DNA from: Aerococcus sp. Group 1
GTDB lineage: Bacteria; Bacillota; Bacilli; Lactobacillales; Aerococcaceae
Direction of reading: 5' to 3'
DNA length: 64,000 nucleotides
Assembly: GCF_000193205.1 (NCBI RefSeq)
Contig: NC_015278.1
Coordinates: forward strand, 1 to 64,000
Made by a program: the position numbers and the translations under genes. The number at the start of each line of letters is the position of its first letter. The first letter of the stretch is position 1. Below the pieces are notes generated by a model. That model did no database searches, was not told the DNA's origin, and saw only the letters and a list, made by a program, of their open reading frames with translations. Shown here one piece after another: positions 1 to 7,961 of the stretch.

Positions 1-38
1 ACTAAAAGAGACTATTTCTATAGAAAGGAGTCGTTTCG

Positions 39-1391
39 ATGGATCCTTTACAGGAACTTTGGCAAGTGGTGAGCGAGTACTTTCGTGAGCACTTGACCAA
101 GGGAAGTTTCGATACCTGGATCTTGGGCCTCAAGCCCCTGCGGATGGATCATGATGTCTTATACATCGAAGCTGTTTCCCAACTGCACAAAAAACACATT
201 GAATCCAATTATATGATGCAGCTGCAACAGGTGATTTATGACTACCTAGGCCGGGAAATTCGGATCGAAATTACACTCGACAACCAACAAGCGGGGAGCA
301 ATCATTTAGACTTCGGACCAGCAGCCAATCCTGGCCAAGCCCCCGCTGACAATCGCACCGCTAACCGACATAGCGACTTAAACCCTAAGTATACCTTCGA
401 AAACTTTGTAGTAGGCGAAGGAAATAAAATGGCCCATGCCGCTGCCTTAGCCGTGGCTGAAGGTCCAGGCCGAGACTATAATCCCCTCTTCTTCTATGGG
501 GGCGTAGGACTAGGAAAAACCCATCTCATGCAAGCGATTGGCCACGAAGTTTTACGGACTCATCCTGATGCCATTGTCAAATATGTCACCAGTGAGACCT
601 TTACCAATGACTTTATTGAAGCGATTCGGACCAATACCATGCCGGACTTCCATCAAGCCTACCGCCATGTTGACATGCTCTTGGTCGATGATATTCAATT
701 TATCGGTAACAAGCAGTCGACCCAAGAAGAGTTCTTCCATACCTTTAACGCCCTCTACAATAATAATAAGCATATCGTCCTTACCAGTGACCGCGATGCC
801 AGTCAAATTCCTGAGTTAGAAGATCGGCTGGTTTCCCGCTTTAAGCAAGGCTTATCGACGGATATTACCCCACCAGATTTAGAAACCCGGATTGCCATTT
901 TGCGCAACAAAGCCAAGGTGAACGGCATTGATATCCCAGACGAGACCCTCTCCTATATCGCTGGTCAAATTGATACCAATATTCGCGAGCTAGAGGGAGC
1001 CCTCACCAGTGTTCAAGCCTATGCGGTCATGAACCAAGAAGAGCTCAGTCCTGATGTCGCCGCCAGGGCCTTATCCAATTATCGCGACGCCAATACCAAA
1101 AAGGTACCAAGTATTGCTGAAATTCAAGAAACCGTAGCCGATTACTTTGACCTGACTGTTGCCGATTTAAAAGGGAAGAAACGGAAACGGGACATTGTCG
1201 TTCCCCGGCAAATTGCCATGTTCCTCTCTCGGGAAATTACGGATGCCTCCCTACCTAAAATTGGCCAAGAATTCGGCGGCAAAGACCATACCACTGTCCT
1301 CCATGCCCATGAAAAAATCTCAGAAGCCATGAAATCAGCCACTGAGATTAAAGAAAATGTTGAAAGTATTCAAAATTTACTCAAACGTTAG
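39..1391 (+). CDS. dnaA: Chromosomal replication initiator protein DnaA
   Basis: AAA+ initiator that binds DnaA boxes and melts oriC. The 450-residue protein has the usual four parts: an N-terminal helicase-loading domain (about 1-80), a variable Gln/Asn/Pro-rich linker (80-115), the AAA+ core with Walker A GGVGLGKTH (154-162) and Walker B MLLVDDIQF (213-221), and a C-terminal helix-turn-helix with the DnaA signature DHTTVLHAHEKI. A good ribosome site (aaaggag) precedes the ATG. Length matches the family. Only 38 bases of upstream sequence are in the window, so its promoter is not visible. DnaA boxes follow the gene and form the origin. Confidence 0.98.
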   Translation: MDPLQELWQVVSEYFREHLTKGSFDTWILGLKPLRMDHDVLYIEAVSQLHKKHIESNYMMQLQQVIYDYLGREIRIEITLDNQQAGSNHLDFGPAANPGQAPADNRTANRHSDLNPKYTFENFVVGEGNKMAHAAALAVAEGPGRDYNPLFFYGGVGLGKTHLMQAIGHEVLRTHPDAIVKYVTSETFTNDFIEAIRTNTMPDFHQAYRHVDMLLVDDIQFIGNKQSTQEEFFHTFNALYNNNKHIVLTSDRDASQIPELEDRLVSRFKQGLSTDITPPDLETRIAILRNKAKVNGIDIPDETLSYIAGQIDTNIRELEGALTSVQAYAVMNQEELSPDVAARALSNYRDANTKKVPSIAEIQETVADYFDLTVADLKGKKRKRDIVVPRQIAMFLSREITDASLPKIGQEFGGKDHTTVLHAHEKISEAMKSATEIKENVESIQNLLKR

Positions 1392-1638
1392 GGTTTTAGC
1401 CGACTCTCCTAGCCTCAAGGCAGGCAAAGTGAGCTTTTTATGCTAAACTAATAGAAGAAAAAGGCCTGTGGATAACTAGCTAACTTAGCCACAAGCCTTC
1501 CCACAACTTATCCACAAGTGGAAAAGTTTTAAGGTCACTTCTTTGAGGAAGTTTTCAACAGCTTCCACATGACCTACTACTATTACTATACTATTAATAT
1601 ATATATAAATAAGCACGCATCCAGCAAAGGAGCTTTTT
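1392..1638. other. oriC: oriC: DnaA boxes, DnaA-trios and AT-rich unwinding element
   Basis: The dnaA-dnaN spacer holds two perfect DnaA boxes, TGTGGATAA at 1467-1475 and TTATCCACA at 1508-1516, plus weaker ones (for example ttttcaaca near 1552). They are followed at about 1574-1594 by CCTACTACTATTACTATACT. Read 3'->5' on the complementary strand this is a run of GAT/AAT triplets, the DnaA-trio pattern described for Bacillus subtilis. An AT-rich tract (1590-1612) follows, suited to strand opening. The order boxes, trios, AT tract is that of a basal unwinding system. Sequence features are direct; origin function is by analogy. Confidence 0.85.
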
Positions 1639-2790
1639 ATGAAATTTACAATTAAACGTTCCATCTTTGTTGACCATTTAAACAATGTCCAACGAGCGAT
1701 TTCCTCACGGACAACTATTCCTATACTCACTGGAATTAAAATCGCTGTTCTGGATTCAGGAATCATCCTTACTGGTAGTGATTCAACCATTTCGATTGAA
1801 ATTTATATTTCTAAAGAAGATGAAAGCAACCAGTTATCGATTGCTGAGACAGGGTCTATTGTTCTCCCTTCCCGTTTCCTCGGTGACATTGTCAAAAAAC
1901 TTCCTGAAGACCAACTGACCTTGGAAGTCCAAGATAACTTACAAACTGTTATCCGTTCGGGAGAATCCGTCTTTAACCTCAATGGGACTGCCGGCAGCGA
2001 ATACCCCACTCTCCCTGAAATTGATGCCGATTCGACCTATGTCTTACCGGGTCATCTCTTTAAACGGGTGGTTAACCACACCATTATTTCGGTATCTAAC
2101 CAACAAATCCGCCCACTCTTTACCGGGGTTCACTTTATCCTGGCCGATGAACAACTGAAAGCGGTATCAACCGACTCCCACCGGCTCAGTCAACGAATTG
2201 TGCCTTTGACCATGCCAGAAGAAAGCCAAGGTAAAGCTTTAGAGATCAATATTCCAGGGCAAACTCTGACCGAGCTTACCCGCTTAGTGGATGATAATGA
2301 AGATATTGAGATGATGGTCACCGATAACCAAGTCCTCTTTAAGATTGATAATGTCTACCTTTATTCCAGACTGTTAGAAGGAAATTATCCCGATACCGAC
2401 CGCTTGTTGAGCTTGGATTACAACACGAAAATTAAAGTCGATGCCCAAGAACTGGTTCACGCAGTAGAACGGGCTTTAATCTTAAGCCACCAAGGCAAGA
2501 ACAATGTGGTTAAGCTTTCCCTTTCCCAAGAAGAAGCCATTCTTTCCGGTCATTCTTCTGAGATTGGTTACGTTAAGGAAAAACTCAGCCTCTTAAGCTT
2601 TGAAGGCGATGACTTGGAAATTTCCTTTAACCCCGACTACTTACGGGAGGCTTTGCGGAGTTTTGGCGGCCAAGATGTGGTCATTCGTTTCGTTAACCCG
2701 ACCCACTCCTTTATCTTGACCCCAAGTGAAGATGAAGATGAATTTAACATGGTTCAACTCATCACCCCAATCCGGACACCTGGTAATTAA
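1639..2790 (+). CDS. dnaN: DNA polymerase III beta subunit (sliding clamp)
   Basis: Ring-shaped clamp that tethers polymerase III to DNA. The 383-residue protein shows the three-domain beta-clamp pattern, with the N-terminal MKFTIKRSIF start and a C-terminal LITPIRTPGN ending in the usual MPIR-like motif. The ATG is preceded by aaaggagc at a normal distance. It follows dnaA across oriC, as in nearly all Firmicutes. A strong terminator follows directly, so it is cut off from the downstream replication genes with which it is often grouped. Confidence 0.98.
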   Translation: MKFTIKRSIFVDHLNNVQRAISSRTTIPILTGIKIAVLDSGIILTGSDSTISIEIYISKEDESNQLSIAETGSIVLPSRFLGDIVKKLPEDQLTLEVQDNLQTVIRSGESVFNLNGTAGSEYPTLPEIDADSTYVLPGHLFKRVVNHTIISVSNQQIRPLFTGVHFILADEQLKAVSTDSHRLSQRIVPLTMPEESQGKALEINIPGQTLTELTRLVDDNEDIEMMVTDNQVLFKIDNVYLYSRLLEGNYPDTDRLLSLDYNTKIKVDAQELVHAVERALILSHQGKNNVVKLSLSQEEAILSGHSSEIGYVKEKLSLLSFEGDDLEISFNPDYLREALRSFGGQDVVIRFVNPTHSFILTPSEDEDEFNMVQLITPIRTPGN

Positions 2791-2803
2791 GTGAATCATT
2801 AAT

Positions 2804-2840
2804 AAAAAGAGCCTGGGACAAAAGTCCCAGGCTCTTTTTA
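2804..2840 (+). terminator. Rho-independent terminator of dnaN
   Basis: Hairpin AAGAGCCTGGGAC / GTCCCAGGCTCTT with a short AAAA loop, followed by a T run. It lies just after the dnaN stop. Confidence 0.9.
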
Positions 2841-2841
2841 A

Positions 2842-3154
2842 AACACGAACTTTCTATTCAAAACGTGCTCCAAAAGTCAGCCCTGACGTCCACTTCATAC
2901 AGGGTGTAAGATTTGGCGTATAGGCTTGGATGGTTGGAGCAAGTCAGAATAAAAGCGAAGCATTCGCTTGTTTCTGACTTGTGAAATCACTCCAAGCCTG
3001 CCAAATTGAACCCAACTACGAACTATGTGCGATAGTTTTGCAACTATCTACCATAGTTCGCTCCAGTTGCTATAGCTGTTCGAAGCGCAAGCGAGTTACA
3101 GATATAGTATGCGTAGCTCTTCAGGGCTCTATTGGCTTTTGTCACACTCTCGTC
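2842..3154. repeat. Nested-hairpin repeat, family A, copy A1
   Basis: A roughly 310-base non-coding element. It opens with the family box tctattcaaaacgtgctcc and closes near tcacactct. The outer arms are ccaaaagtcagccctga (about 2870-2886) and tcagggctctattggctttt (about 3121-3140). Box sequences gtccacttca and cgctccag lie inside. Further inner hairpins include aggcttgg/ccaagcct, aagtcagaa/ttctgactt and gcgaagcattcgc. The second half (gaactatgtgcgatag ... through the cgaagcgcaagcg stretch) is almost identical to copy A2 at 16.5 kb. No protein is credible here. Bases 3155-3310 hold nothing I recognise except the end of the IS110 region. Confidence 0.75.
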
Positions 3155-3310
3155 TCCTACGATTAGTCAAGTAAAAATCAGTATAAAGTTACTAAATATA
3201 TATAGTGTTATTTAGAAATTTAATCTTTTGAATATTCTACGGAAAATTTGGCATGCTAAATAAGCCTCTGTATTGAGACTTTTAAAAATTTTAGTTACTA
3301 TAAAAATGAA

Positions 3311-4531
3311 TTAGTTGCGGTGAGAGGCATTTAATTCATAATCATACTTCGTATGATGATTGAATAGCGCGTATAGGCATTTAAGCAGCTTATTCATACA
3401 CGCTATAACAGCTACCTTATGGCATTTATTAAAGGGTGGCTGTTTTTTTGTATAGTAATAATCAACGATATGATTTGGCGCATGTCTCTGGGCGCGAATC
3501 ATATTGGTAATAATGATATAAAGTATTTTTCTAGCTTTTTTATTTCCACGTTTGTTGATATGGTCTCGGCCTATAAATTTACCTGATTGATAGCGTCTAA
3601 TATCAATTCCGACATAGGCATTTAATTGTTTGTGGTTCTCGAATCGGGATAAATCACCTAATTCTGCAATTAACTGACAAGCCGACAGTTGCCCAATCCC
3701 TGGTACACTGGCATAAATTATAAATTCAGAAAACTGACGTCCCAAAGCAATCATCTTATCTTGAATAAGTTCTTTTTGATTAATTAAATTTTTTAGATGT
3801 GCGGCATAAAAACTGAGCACCTGACAATAAAAACTGTCCTTATGGACAGAAGGATAGGAAGAAGCTGCACACTCAATGATTTGATCAGCTTTTTGAAAAG
3901 CTCTTTGCTTAGAGATATTTTTTAATGTTGACTTTTTCAATATATTTTTGATGACTGTTCGAGAGGTTTCTAGCACATAGTCGGGATGTGGGTATTTTTC
4001 AATAATAGTTAAAGCAAATTCATTTTTTAATTTAGAGAAAACTTTTTCGATACCAGGAAAGCAAAGATAGATACCTTCTAAAAACTTAACATAGAGTCTG
4101 TCGATACCTTCTTGTAGTTCTAAATAATAAGCATTCATGCGCTTCATTTCTTCATAGCGAAGCTCTTTCCTTACCGAAGGTTGAAAGTTAAAATTTGACA
4201 TGATTTGTGCCAATTTATGAGCATCTGCTTGGTCTGTTTTATTTCTTCTTAATGTCAAACCATTAGTTCGATTGTACACTTCTAAAGGATTCAAACTGTG
4301 GTAAGTTAAATGATTTTTGTGACAAAATCGTTCAAGTGGCTTTGAATAGATACCTGTCGTTTCAAAAGCAAGAGTCACTTCCCCAGGGATCTGTTGGATA
4401 TTCTGTAACAGTTCTTCAAATCCCTTACGAGTGAATTCCAAAAGGCTTTCCTCAATACATCTATTATTTTTATACAGAACTTGTGTCGCTTTTCCTTTGG
4501 AAACATCAAATGCATATAAATACTTAGTCAT
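3311..4531 (-). CDS. IS110-family transposase
   Basis: RNA-guided DEDD transposase of a circularly excising insertion sequence. The 406-residue protein has the N-terminal RuvC-like domain with acidic residues in AFDVSK (Asp9), LAFETTG (Glu near 58) and KTDQADAHKLA (two Asp near 100). A helical spacer follows. The C-terminal transposase_20 domain holds PGIGQLSACQLIAELGD and the serine-containing RYQSGKFIGRDHINKRGNKKAR. The gene is full length and uninterrupted. It sits between dnaN and the recF operon in reverse orientation. IS110 elements lack clear terminal inverted repeats and I could not fix the ends by eye; a non-coding leader lies upstream of the start. Confidence 0.93.
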   Translation of the reverse strand: MTKYLYAFDVSKGKATQVLYKNNRCIEESLLEFTRKGFEELLQNIQQIPGEVTLAFETTGIYSKPLERFCHKNHLTYHSLNPLEVYNRTNGLTLRRNKTDQADAHKLAQIMSNFNFQPSVRKELRYEEMKRMNAYYLELQEGIDRLYVKFLEGIYLCFPGIEKVFSKLKNEFALTIIEKYPHPDYVLETSRTVIKNILKKSTLKNISKQRAFQKADQIIECAASSYPSVHKDSFYCQVLSFYAAHLKNLINQKELIQDKMIALGRQFSEFIIYASVPGIGQLSACQLIAELGDLSRFENHKQLNAYVGIDIRRYQSGKFIGRDHINKRGNKKARKILYIIITNMIRAQRHAPNHIVDYYYTKKQPPFNKCHKVAVIACMNKLLKCLYALFNHHTKYDYELNASHRN

Positions 4532-4895
4532 TTCTAGCTTCCTTTCGTAATGGTTTGAAAGATTTTCACTTCATTGTTCTTATCCTAATTTCCTAAACAC
4601 GAGCTCACAGCTCAACATACTTAAACCAAAATTAAAAACAAGAGTGAAAGAATCCGTTTTTTAATTCGGGCTCCTAGCCCTTGAGAGTTTGTCCGGATTA
4701 TCCTTTCACTTACACTATATCTGAAAATAGAAATAGCTCGAAGATAAATCCGTCGATTTACCTTCGAGCTAATCTTAGTATGTTTTTTTACTGGAATTTT
4801 TTCTCTTTCAAAAGCTTATCTTGCTCAGTTTTAGACAAGCGTTTTTATTGCATGCTGAAACCGGTTACTTTACTATAAAATTAACAAAAGGAGGC
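4532..4895 (-). other. Non-coding leader of the IS110 element, possible bridge RNA locus
   Basis: There is no gene in these roughly 365 bases. Visible structure: arms gagtgaaagaatccg (about 4642-4656) and cggattatcctttcact (about 4692-4708) enclosing the small hairpin gggctcctagccc. A second hairpin has arms agctcgaagataaatc and gatttaccttcgagct (about 4736-4771), followed by a T-rich run on the plus strand. IS110 elements encode a bridge RNA in a non-coding end next to the transposase; in the IS110 group this is upstream of the gene. The location fits, but I did not derive target and donor loops, and the second hairpin may be a flanking terminator. Confidence 0.35.
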
Positions 4896-4901
4896 ATGAC
4901 A

Positions 4902-6236
4902 ATGACAATTGAAAGACAAGTTGACGACAAATATCTCACTACCTTTATCCATGAATCAGAAGCCGGCCATGCGGAAGGGATTATCTATCCTGAAAATGAA
5001 GAAGAAATCGTTGAAGCCGTAAAGAAAGCCCAAGCTGAAGGGAAGAAACTCGTGACAATTGGTGGGCATACGGCTCTGGCTGGTGGCACTTATCCTCAAG
5101 GTGAAATCCTCTTAAACCTAGAAAAAATGAATCAAATCCTCGACCTCGATAAGGAAACCTTGACCTTGACCGTGGAAGCGGGCGTGACCCTCAACCAAGT
5201 CCGTGACTATTTAGCGGGGAGTGGGCTCTTCTATGCTCCTGACCCTGGTGAAAAACGGGCCACCGTAGCAGGGAACGCTGCGACCAATGCCGGTGGGATG
5301 CGGGCCATTAAATATGGGGTGACCCGGGACAATATCCGTTCCATGCGGGTGGTTTTAGCCAATAGTGAAGTGATTAATGTGGGCAGCTTGAATAATAAGG
5401 ATTCCTCAGGCTACGACTTGAAGGACCTCTTCATCGGTTCAGAAGGGACCTTGGGCATTATCAGTCAATTACAATTGAAATTGCGGGTGGAACCCCAATA
5501 TGAGAACTCCCTCTTAATCGGTTTTGACCGCTTAGAGGAATTAGGACCGGTCATTTATGAAATCTTGCATTCCTCTGTGGCGCCAACCGCCCTGGAAATG
5601 TTTGAACATGATGCCATCACCTACGCTAAGGAACTGCTCGGTAAGGAAATGCCAAGTAAAACGGGTCAAGCCTTCCTCTTAGTTACCCTCAGTGGTAACC
5701 AGGAAGCGGCCATCCAAAAAGATCTGGAAAACTTGGAAAAAATCGCTCAAAATGCGGGGGCTTTAGCGACTGAACTCTTAAGTGGACAAGTGGAAAAAGG
5801 AGTTTGGGACATCCGTGACCATATCCTCTCAGGAATTTATAAGGCAGGCCCCATGCGCTTAGATGACCCTGTCGTTCCGGTCAATAAGATCACTCAAGCC
5901 ATCAATAAATCCAAAGAGATTGCCGATGACTTAGGGATTGCCTCTACTTTCTTTGGTCATGCCGGGGATGGTAATATTCATATCTGCCTCATGAAGAAGG
6001 AACTCAGTGACCAAGAATGGGAAGACCGACTCCACCAATATGACCTCCGCCTTTATGACTTCTTAGCTGAAAACGGCGGCCTCCCTTCTGGAGAACATGG
6101 AATTGGTCTCGAACGGGTGAAATTCATGCCCATCTTCTTCTCTGAAACAGAATTAAATACCATGAAAGCCATTAAAAAAGCCCTCGACCCCAATAACCTC
6201 CTCAACCCAGGCCGGGTCATTGAAGTAGACGAGTAA
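4902..6236 (+). CDS. FAD-binding oxidase, glycolate oxidase GlcD / D-lactate dehydrogenase type
   Basis: Flavoprotein of the FAD_binding_4 / FAD-oxidase_C family that oxidises 2-hydroxy acids such as glycolate or D-lactate. The N-terminal FAD domain shows VTIGGHTALAGG, the PDPGEKRATVAGNAATNAGG pyrophosphate loop and a GSEGTLGI motif. The C-terminal half carries FGHAGDGNIH, HGIGLERVKFM and DPNNLLNPGRV. I chose the ATG at 4902 because aaaggagg (about 4887-4894) gives 7-base spacing; an in-frame ATG at 4896 would be one base from it. The product is 444 residues. It is a single-gene unit with two terminators after it. Substrate cannot be fixed from sequence; the lctP lactate permease at 36 kb makes lactate plausible. 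Confidence 0.88.
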   Translation: MTIERQVDDKYLTTFIHESEAGHAEGIIYPENEEEIVEAVKKAQAEGKKLVTIGGHTALAGGTYPQGEILLNLEKMNQILDLDKETLTLTVEAGVTLNQVRDYLAGSGLFYAPDPGEKRATVAGNAATNAGGMRAIKYGVTRDNIRSMRVVLANSEVINVGSLNNKDSSGYDLKDLFIGSEGTLGIISQLQLKLRVEPQYENSLLIGFDRLEELGPVIYEILHSSVAPTALEMFEHDAITYAKELLGKEMPSKTGQAFLLVTLSGNQEAAIQKDLENLEKIAQNAGALATELLSGQVEKGVWDIRDHILSGIYKAGPMRLDDPVVPVNKITQAINKSKEIADDLGIASTFFGHAGDGNIHICLMKKELSDQEWEDRLHQYDLRLYDFLAENGGLPSGEHGIGLERVKFMPIFFSETELNTMKAIKKALDPNNLLNPGRVIEVDE

Positions 6237-6259
6237 AAACGACAATTGAAAGCAAATGA

Positions 6260-6286
6260 AGCTGGGACGACATCCCAGCTTTTTTA
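6260..6286 (+). terminator. Terminator after the GlcD-like gene
   Basis: Stem AGCTGGGA / TCCCAGCT with loop CGACA and a T6 run. About 70 bases further on, a larger imperfect hairpin (agtccatt ... aatggact, near 6356-6405) has no T run. Confidence 0.85.
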
Positions 6287-6433
6287 TGGCTAAGTTCACA
6301 AGTAGAGAGACTGTTCGTCCTAGTTTCAACTTAATTTTTTACTTATCCGCACTTAAAGTCCATTTCATATGCCAAACTTTCATTTTTAGGCTTTAATGGA
6401 CTTCTAAAAAGCATTAGTAGGAAGTGGCTAAAA

Positions 6434-6464
6434 GAGGCTCTAGTGGAAAATAGGGCCTTTTTTT
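6434..6464 (+). terminator. Second terminator upstream of the yaaA operon
   Basis: Stem AGGCTCTA / TAGGGCCT with an 8-base loop and T7. It overlaps the start of the yaaA promoter and helps isolate yaaA-recF-gyrBA from upstream transcription. Confidence 0.7.
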
Positions 6465-6491
6465 GCTTATATAGAGGATTTGGGGTATAAT
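6463..6491 (+). promoter_or_regulatory. Sigma-A promoter of yaaA-recF-gyrB-gyrA
   Basis: TTGCTT (6463-6468), a 17-base spacer and a perfect TATAAT (6486-6491). It lies between the upstream terminator and the leader hairpin of yaaA. Confidence 0.8.
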
Positions 6492-6515
6492 ATTACTTGA
6501 ATAAGGGAGACAAAT

Positions 6516-6551
6516 CGTACTCTAAGAGACCGAATTGGAGTACGCTTTTTT
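6516..6551 (+). terminator. Terminator-like hairpin in the yaaA leader (possible attenuator)
   Basis: Stem CGTACTCT / GGAGTACG with a 13-base loop, then C and a T run (about 6545-6551). It lies some 18 bases after the expected transcription start and 14 bases before the yaaA ribosome site. Every transcript from the 6486 promoter must pass it to reach recF and the gyrase genes. I see no obvious antiterminator. Confidence 0.6.
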
Positions 6552-6579
6552 AGTTTAAAGTAAAGGGAGGCGGTGTGTG

Positions 6580-6843
6580 ATGTCAGACGTAGATATTGTC
6601 GCCATCGATACCGAGTATATTACGCTCGGGCAGTTATTGAAGGCACTGGGTTATATCCAAACTGGAGGCCAGGCGAAAATTTACCTGGCCAATTACCCAG
6701 TGATCTTAGACGGTCAGGAGGAACAAAGACGGGGCAAGAAACTTTATCCCGGCTCTGTGGTTGAATTTCCGCATGAAGGAGCCATTTACGCCATTCGAGG
6801 GGCTAGCGCAAGCGATCCACTAGCAGATCACCATGCACCTTAA
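6580..6843 (+). CDS. yaaA: S4-domain RNA-binding protein YaaA
   Basis: Small (87-residue) protein with one S4-type RNA-binding fold: ITLGQLLKALGYIQTGGQAK followed by the typical VILDGQEEQRRGKKLYPGSVVEF. It is the gene normally found between dnaN and recF in Firmicutes; its role is not well defined, perhaps in ribosome assembly or RNA binding. Ribosome site gggagg (6565-6570) fits the ATG at 6580 (9-base spacing); the in-frame GTG at 6577 is also possible. The end overlaps recF by 11 bases, indicating translational coupling. Confidence 0.9.
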   Translation: MSDVDIVAIDTEYITLGQLLKALGYIQTGGQAKIYLANYPVILDGQEEQRRGKKLYPGSVVEFPHEGAIYAIRGASASDPLADHHAP

Positions 6844-7951
6844 GTCACTTTACTTAAAGGACTTCCGTAATTACGACCAGGTCACCATGGACTTTGATCC
6901 TGGAATCAATGTCTTTATCGGCGACAACGCCCAAGGCAAGACCAACCTGATCGAAGCCATTTATATGCTGTCTTTGGCCCGGAGTCATCGGACGGCTAAG
7001 GAGCGGGAAGTGATCCGCTTCGGAGCTGACTTTGCCCGGATTGAAGGCCGGGTTGCCAAGAAGAATGGAGAGATTCCTTTATCCCTCACCATGACCAAAA
7101 AAGGCAAGATCGCCAAGCTCAACCGCCTGCAACAAGAGCGGCTGAGTGACTATATTGGGGCCTTCAATGTGGTGCTCTTTGCCCCGGAAGACCTGGAACT
7201 TGTCAAGGGTGCTCCGCAATTGCGCCGTACCTTTATTGACCGGGAGCTGAGTCAAATGAACCCGACCTACCTCTATGACTCCAGTAATTACCAGCACCTG
7301 CTCAAGCAGCGCAATACCTATTTGAAGCAGCTGCAACGGCGGGAAGCCCATGATAAGTTGTATTTGAATGTCTTAACCGAACAGTTGGTGGACTTTGCTA
7401 GTCGGATGATGGTCCAGCGTTTCCAATTCATTCAGAAATTGGAAGCCTATGCCAAGCCTATCCATGCCCAATTATCCATGGATAAGGAGACTCTCACCCT
7501 GGCCTACCAAGCCAGCCTGACTGTTGATGAGACCTCCACGGTGGACCAATTAAAAACTGAGCTCATGGACAAATTTCAGTCCATCCAAGAACGTGAAATT
7601 GAAGTGGGCTCTACCCAAATTGGTCCCCAGCGTGATGATTTAAAATTAATGATTAATGATAAAGTCGTTCAACAATACGGGTCCCAAGGCCAACAGCGGA
7701 CTACGGTTTTGAGTTTGAAGTTGGCAGAAATTGAATGCATGCACGAAACCCTGGGGGAATACCCCATACTATTATTAGATGATGTCTTAAGTGAATTGGA
7801 CGACCAGCGTCAAACCCATCTGCTGAAAACGATTGAAAAGAAAGTTCAAACCTTCCTGACTACAACCAGTATGGAAGGCATCCAGGCAGATAAGATTGAT
7901 GATCCTGACCTCTTTACCATTAAGGCGGGTCAGGTGGAATTGAAGGAGTGA
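6833..7951 (+). CDS. recF: DNA replication and repair protein RecF
   Basis: SMC-like ATPase that loads RecA at single-strand gaps. The 372-residue protein has Walker [10 protein letters not shown] (30-38), the RecF signature region [17 protein letters not shown], and Walker [15 protein letters not shown] near residue 300. It overlaps yaaA and is followed 10 bases later by gyrB in the same operon. Length and motif order are normal for the family. Confidence 0.97.
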   Translation: MHLKSLYLKDFRNYDQVTMDFDPGINVFIGDNAQGKTNLIEAIYMLSLARSHRTAKEREVIRFGADFARIEGRVAKKNGEIPLSLTMTKKGKIAKLNRLQQERLSDYIGAFNVVLFAPEDLELVKGAPQLRRTFIDRELSQMNPTYLYDSSNYQHLLKQRNTYLKQLQRREAHDKLYLNVLTEQLVDFASRMMVQRFQFIQKLEAYAKPIHAQLSMDKETLTLAYQASLTVDETSTVDQLKTELMDKFQSIQEREIEVGSTQIGPQRDDLKLMINDKVVQQYGSQGQQRTTVLSLKLAEIECMHETLGEYPILLLDDVLSELDDQRQTHLLKTIEKKVQTFLTTTSMEGIQADKIDDPDLFTIKAGQVELKE

Positions 7952-7961
7952 ATCAAGCAAG

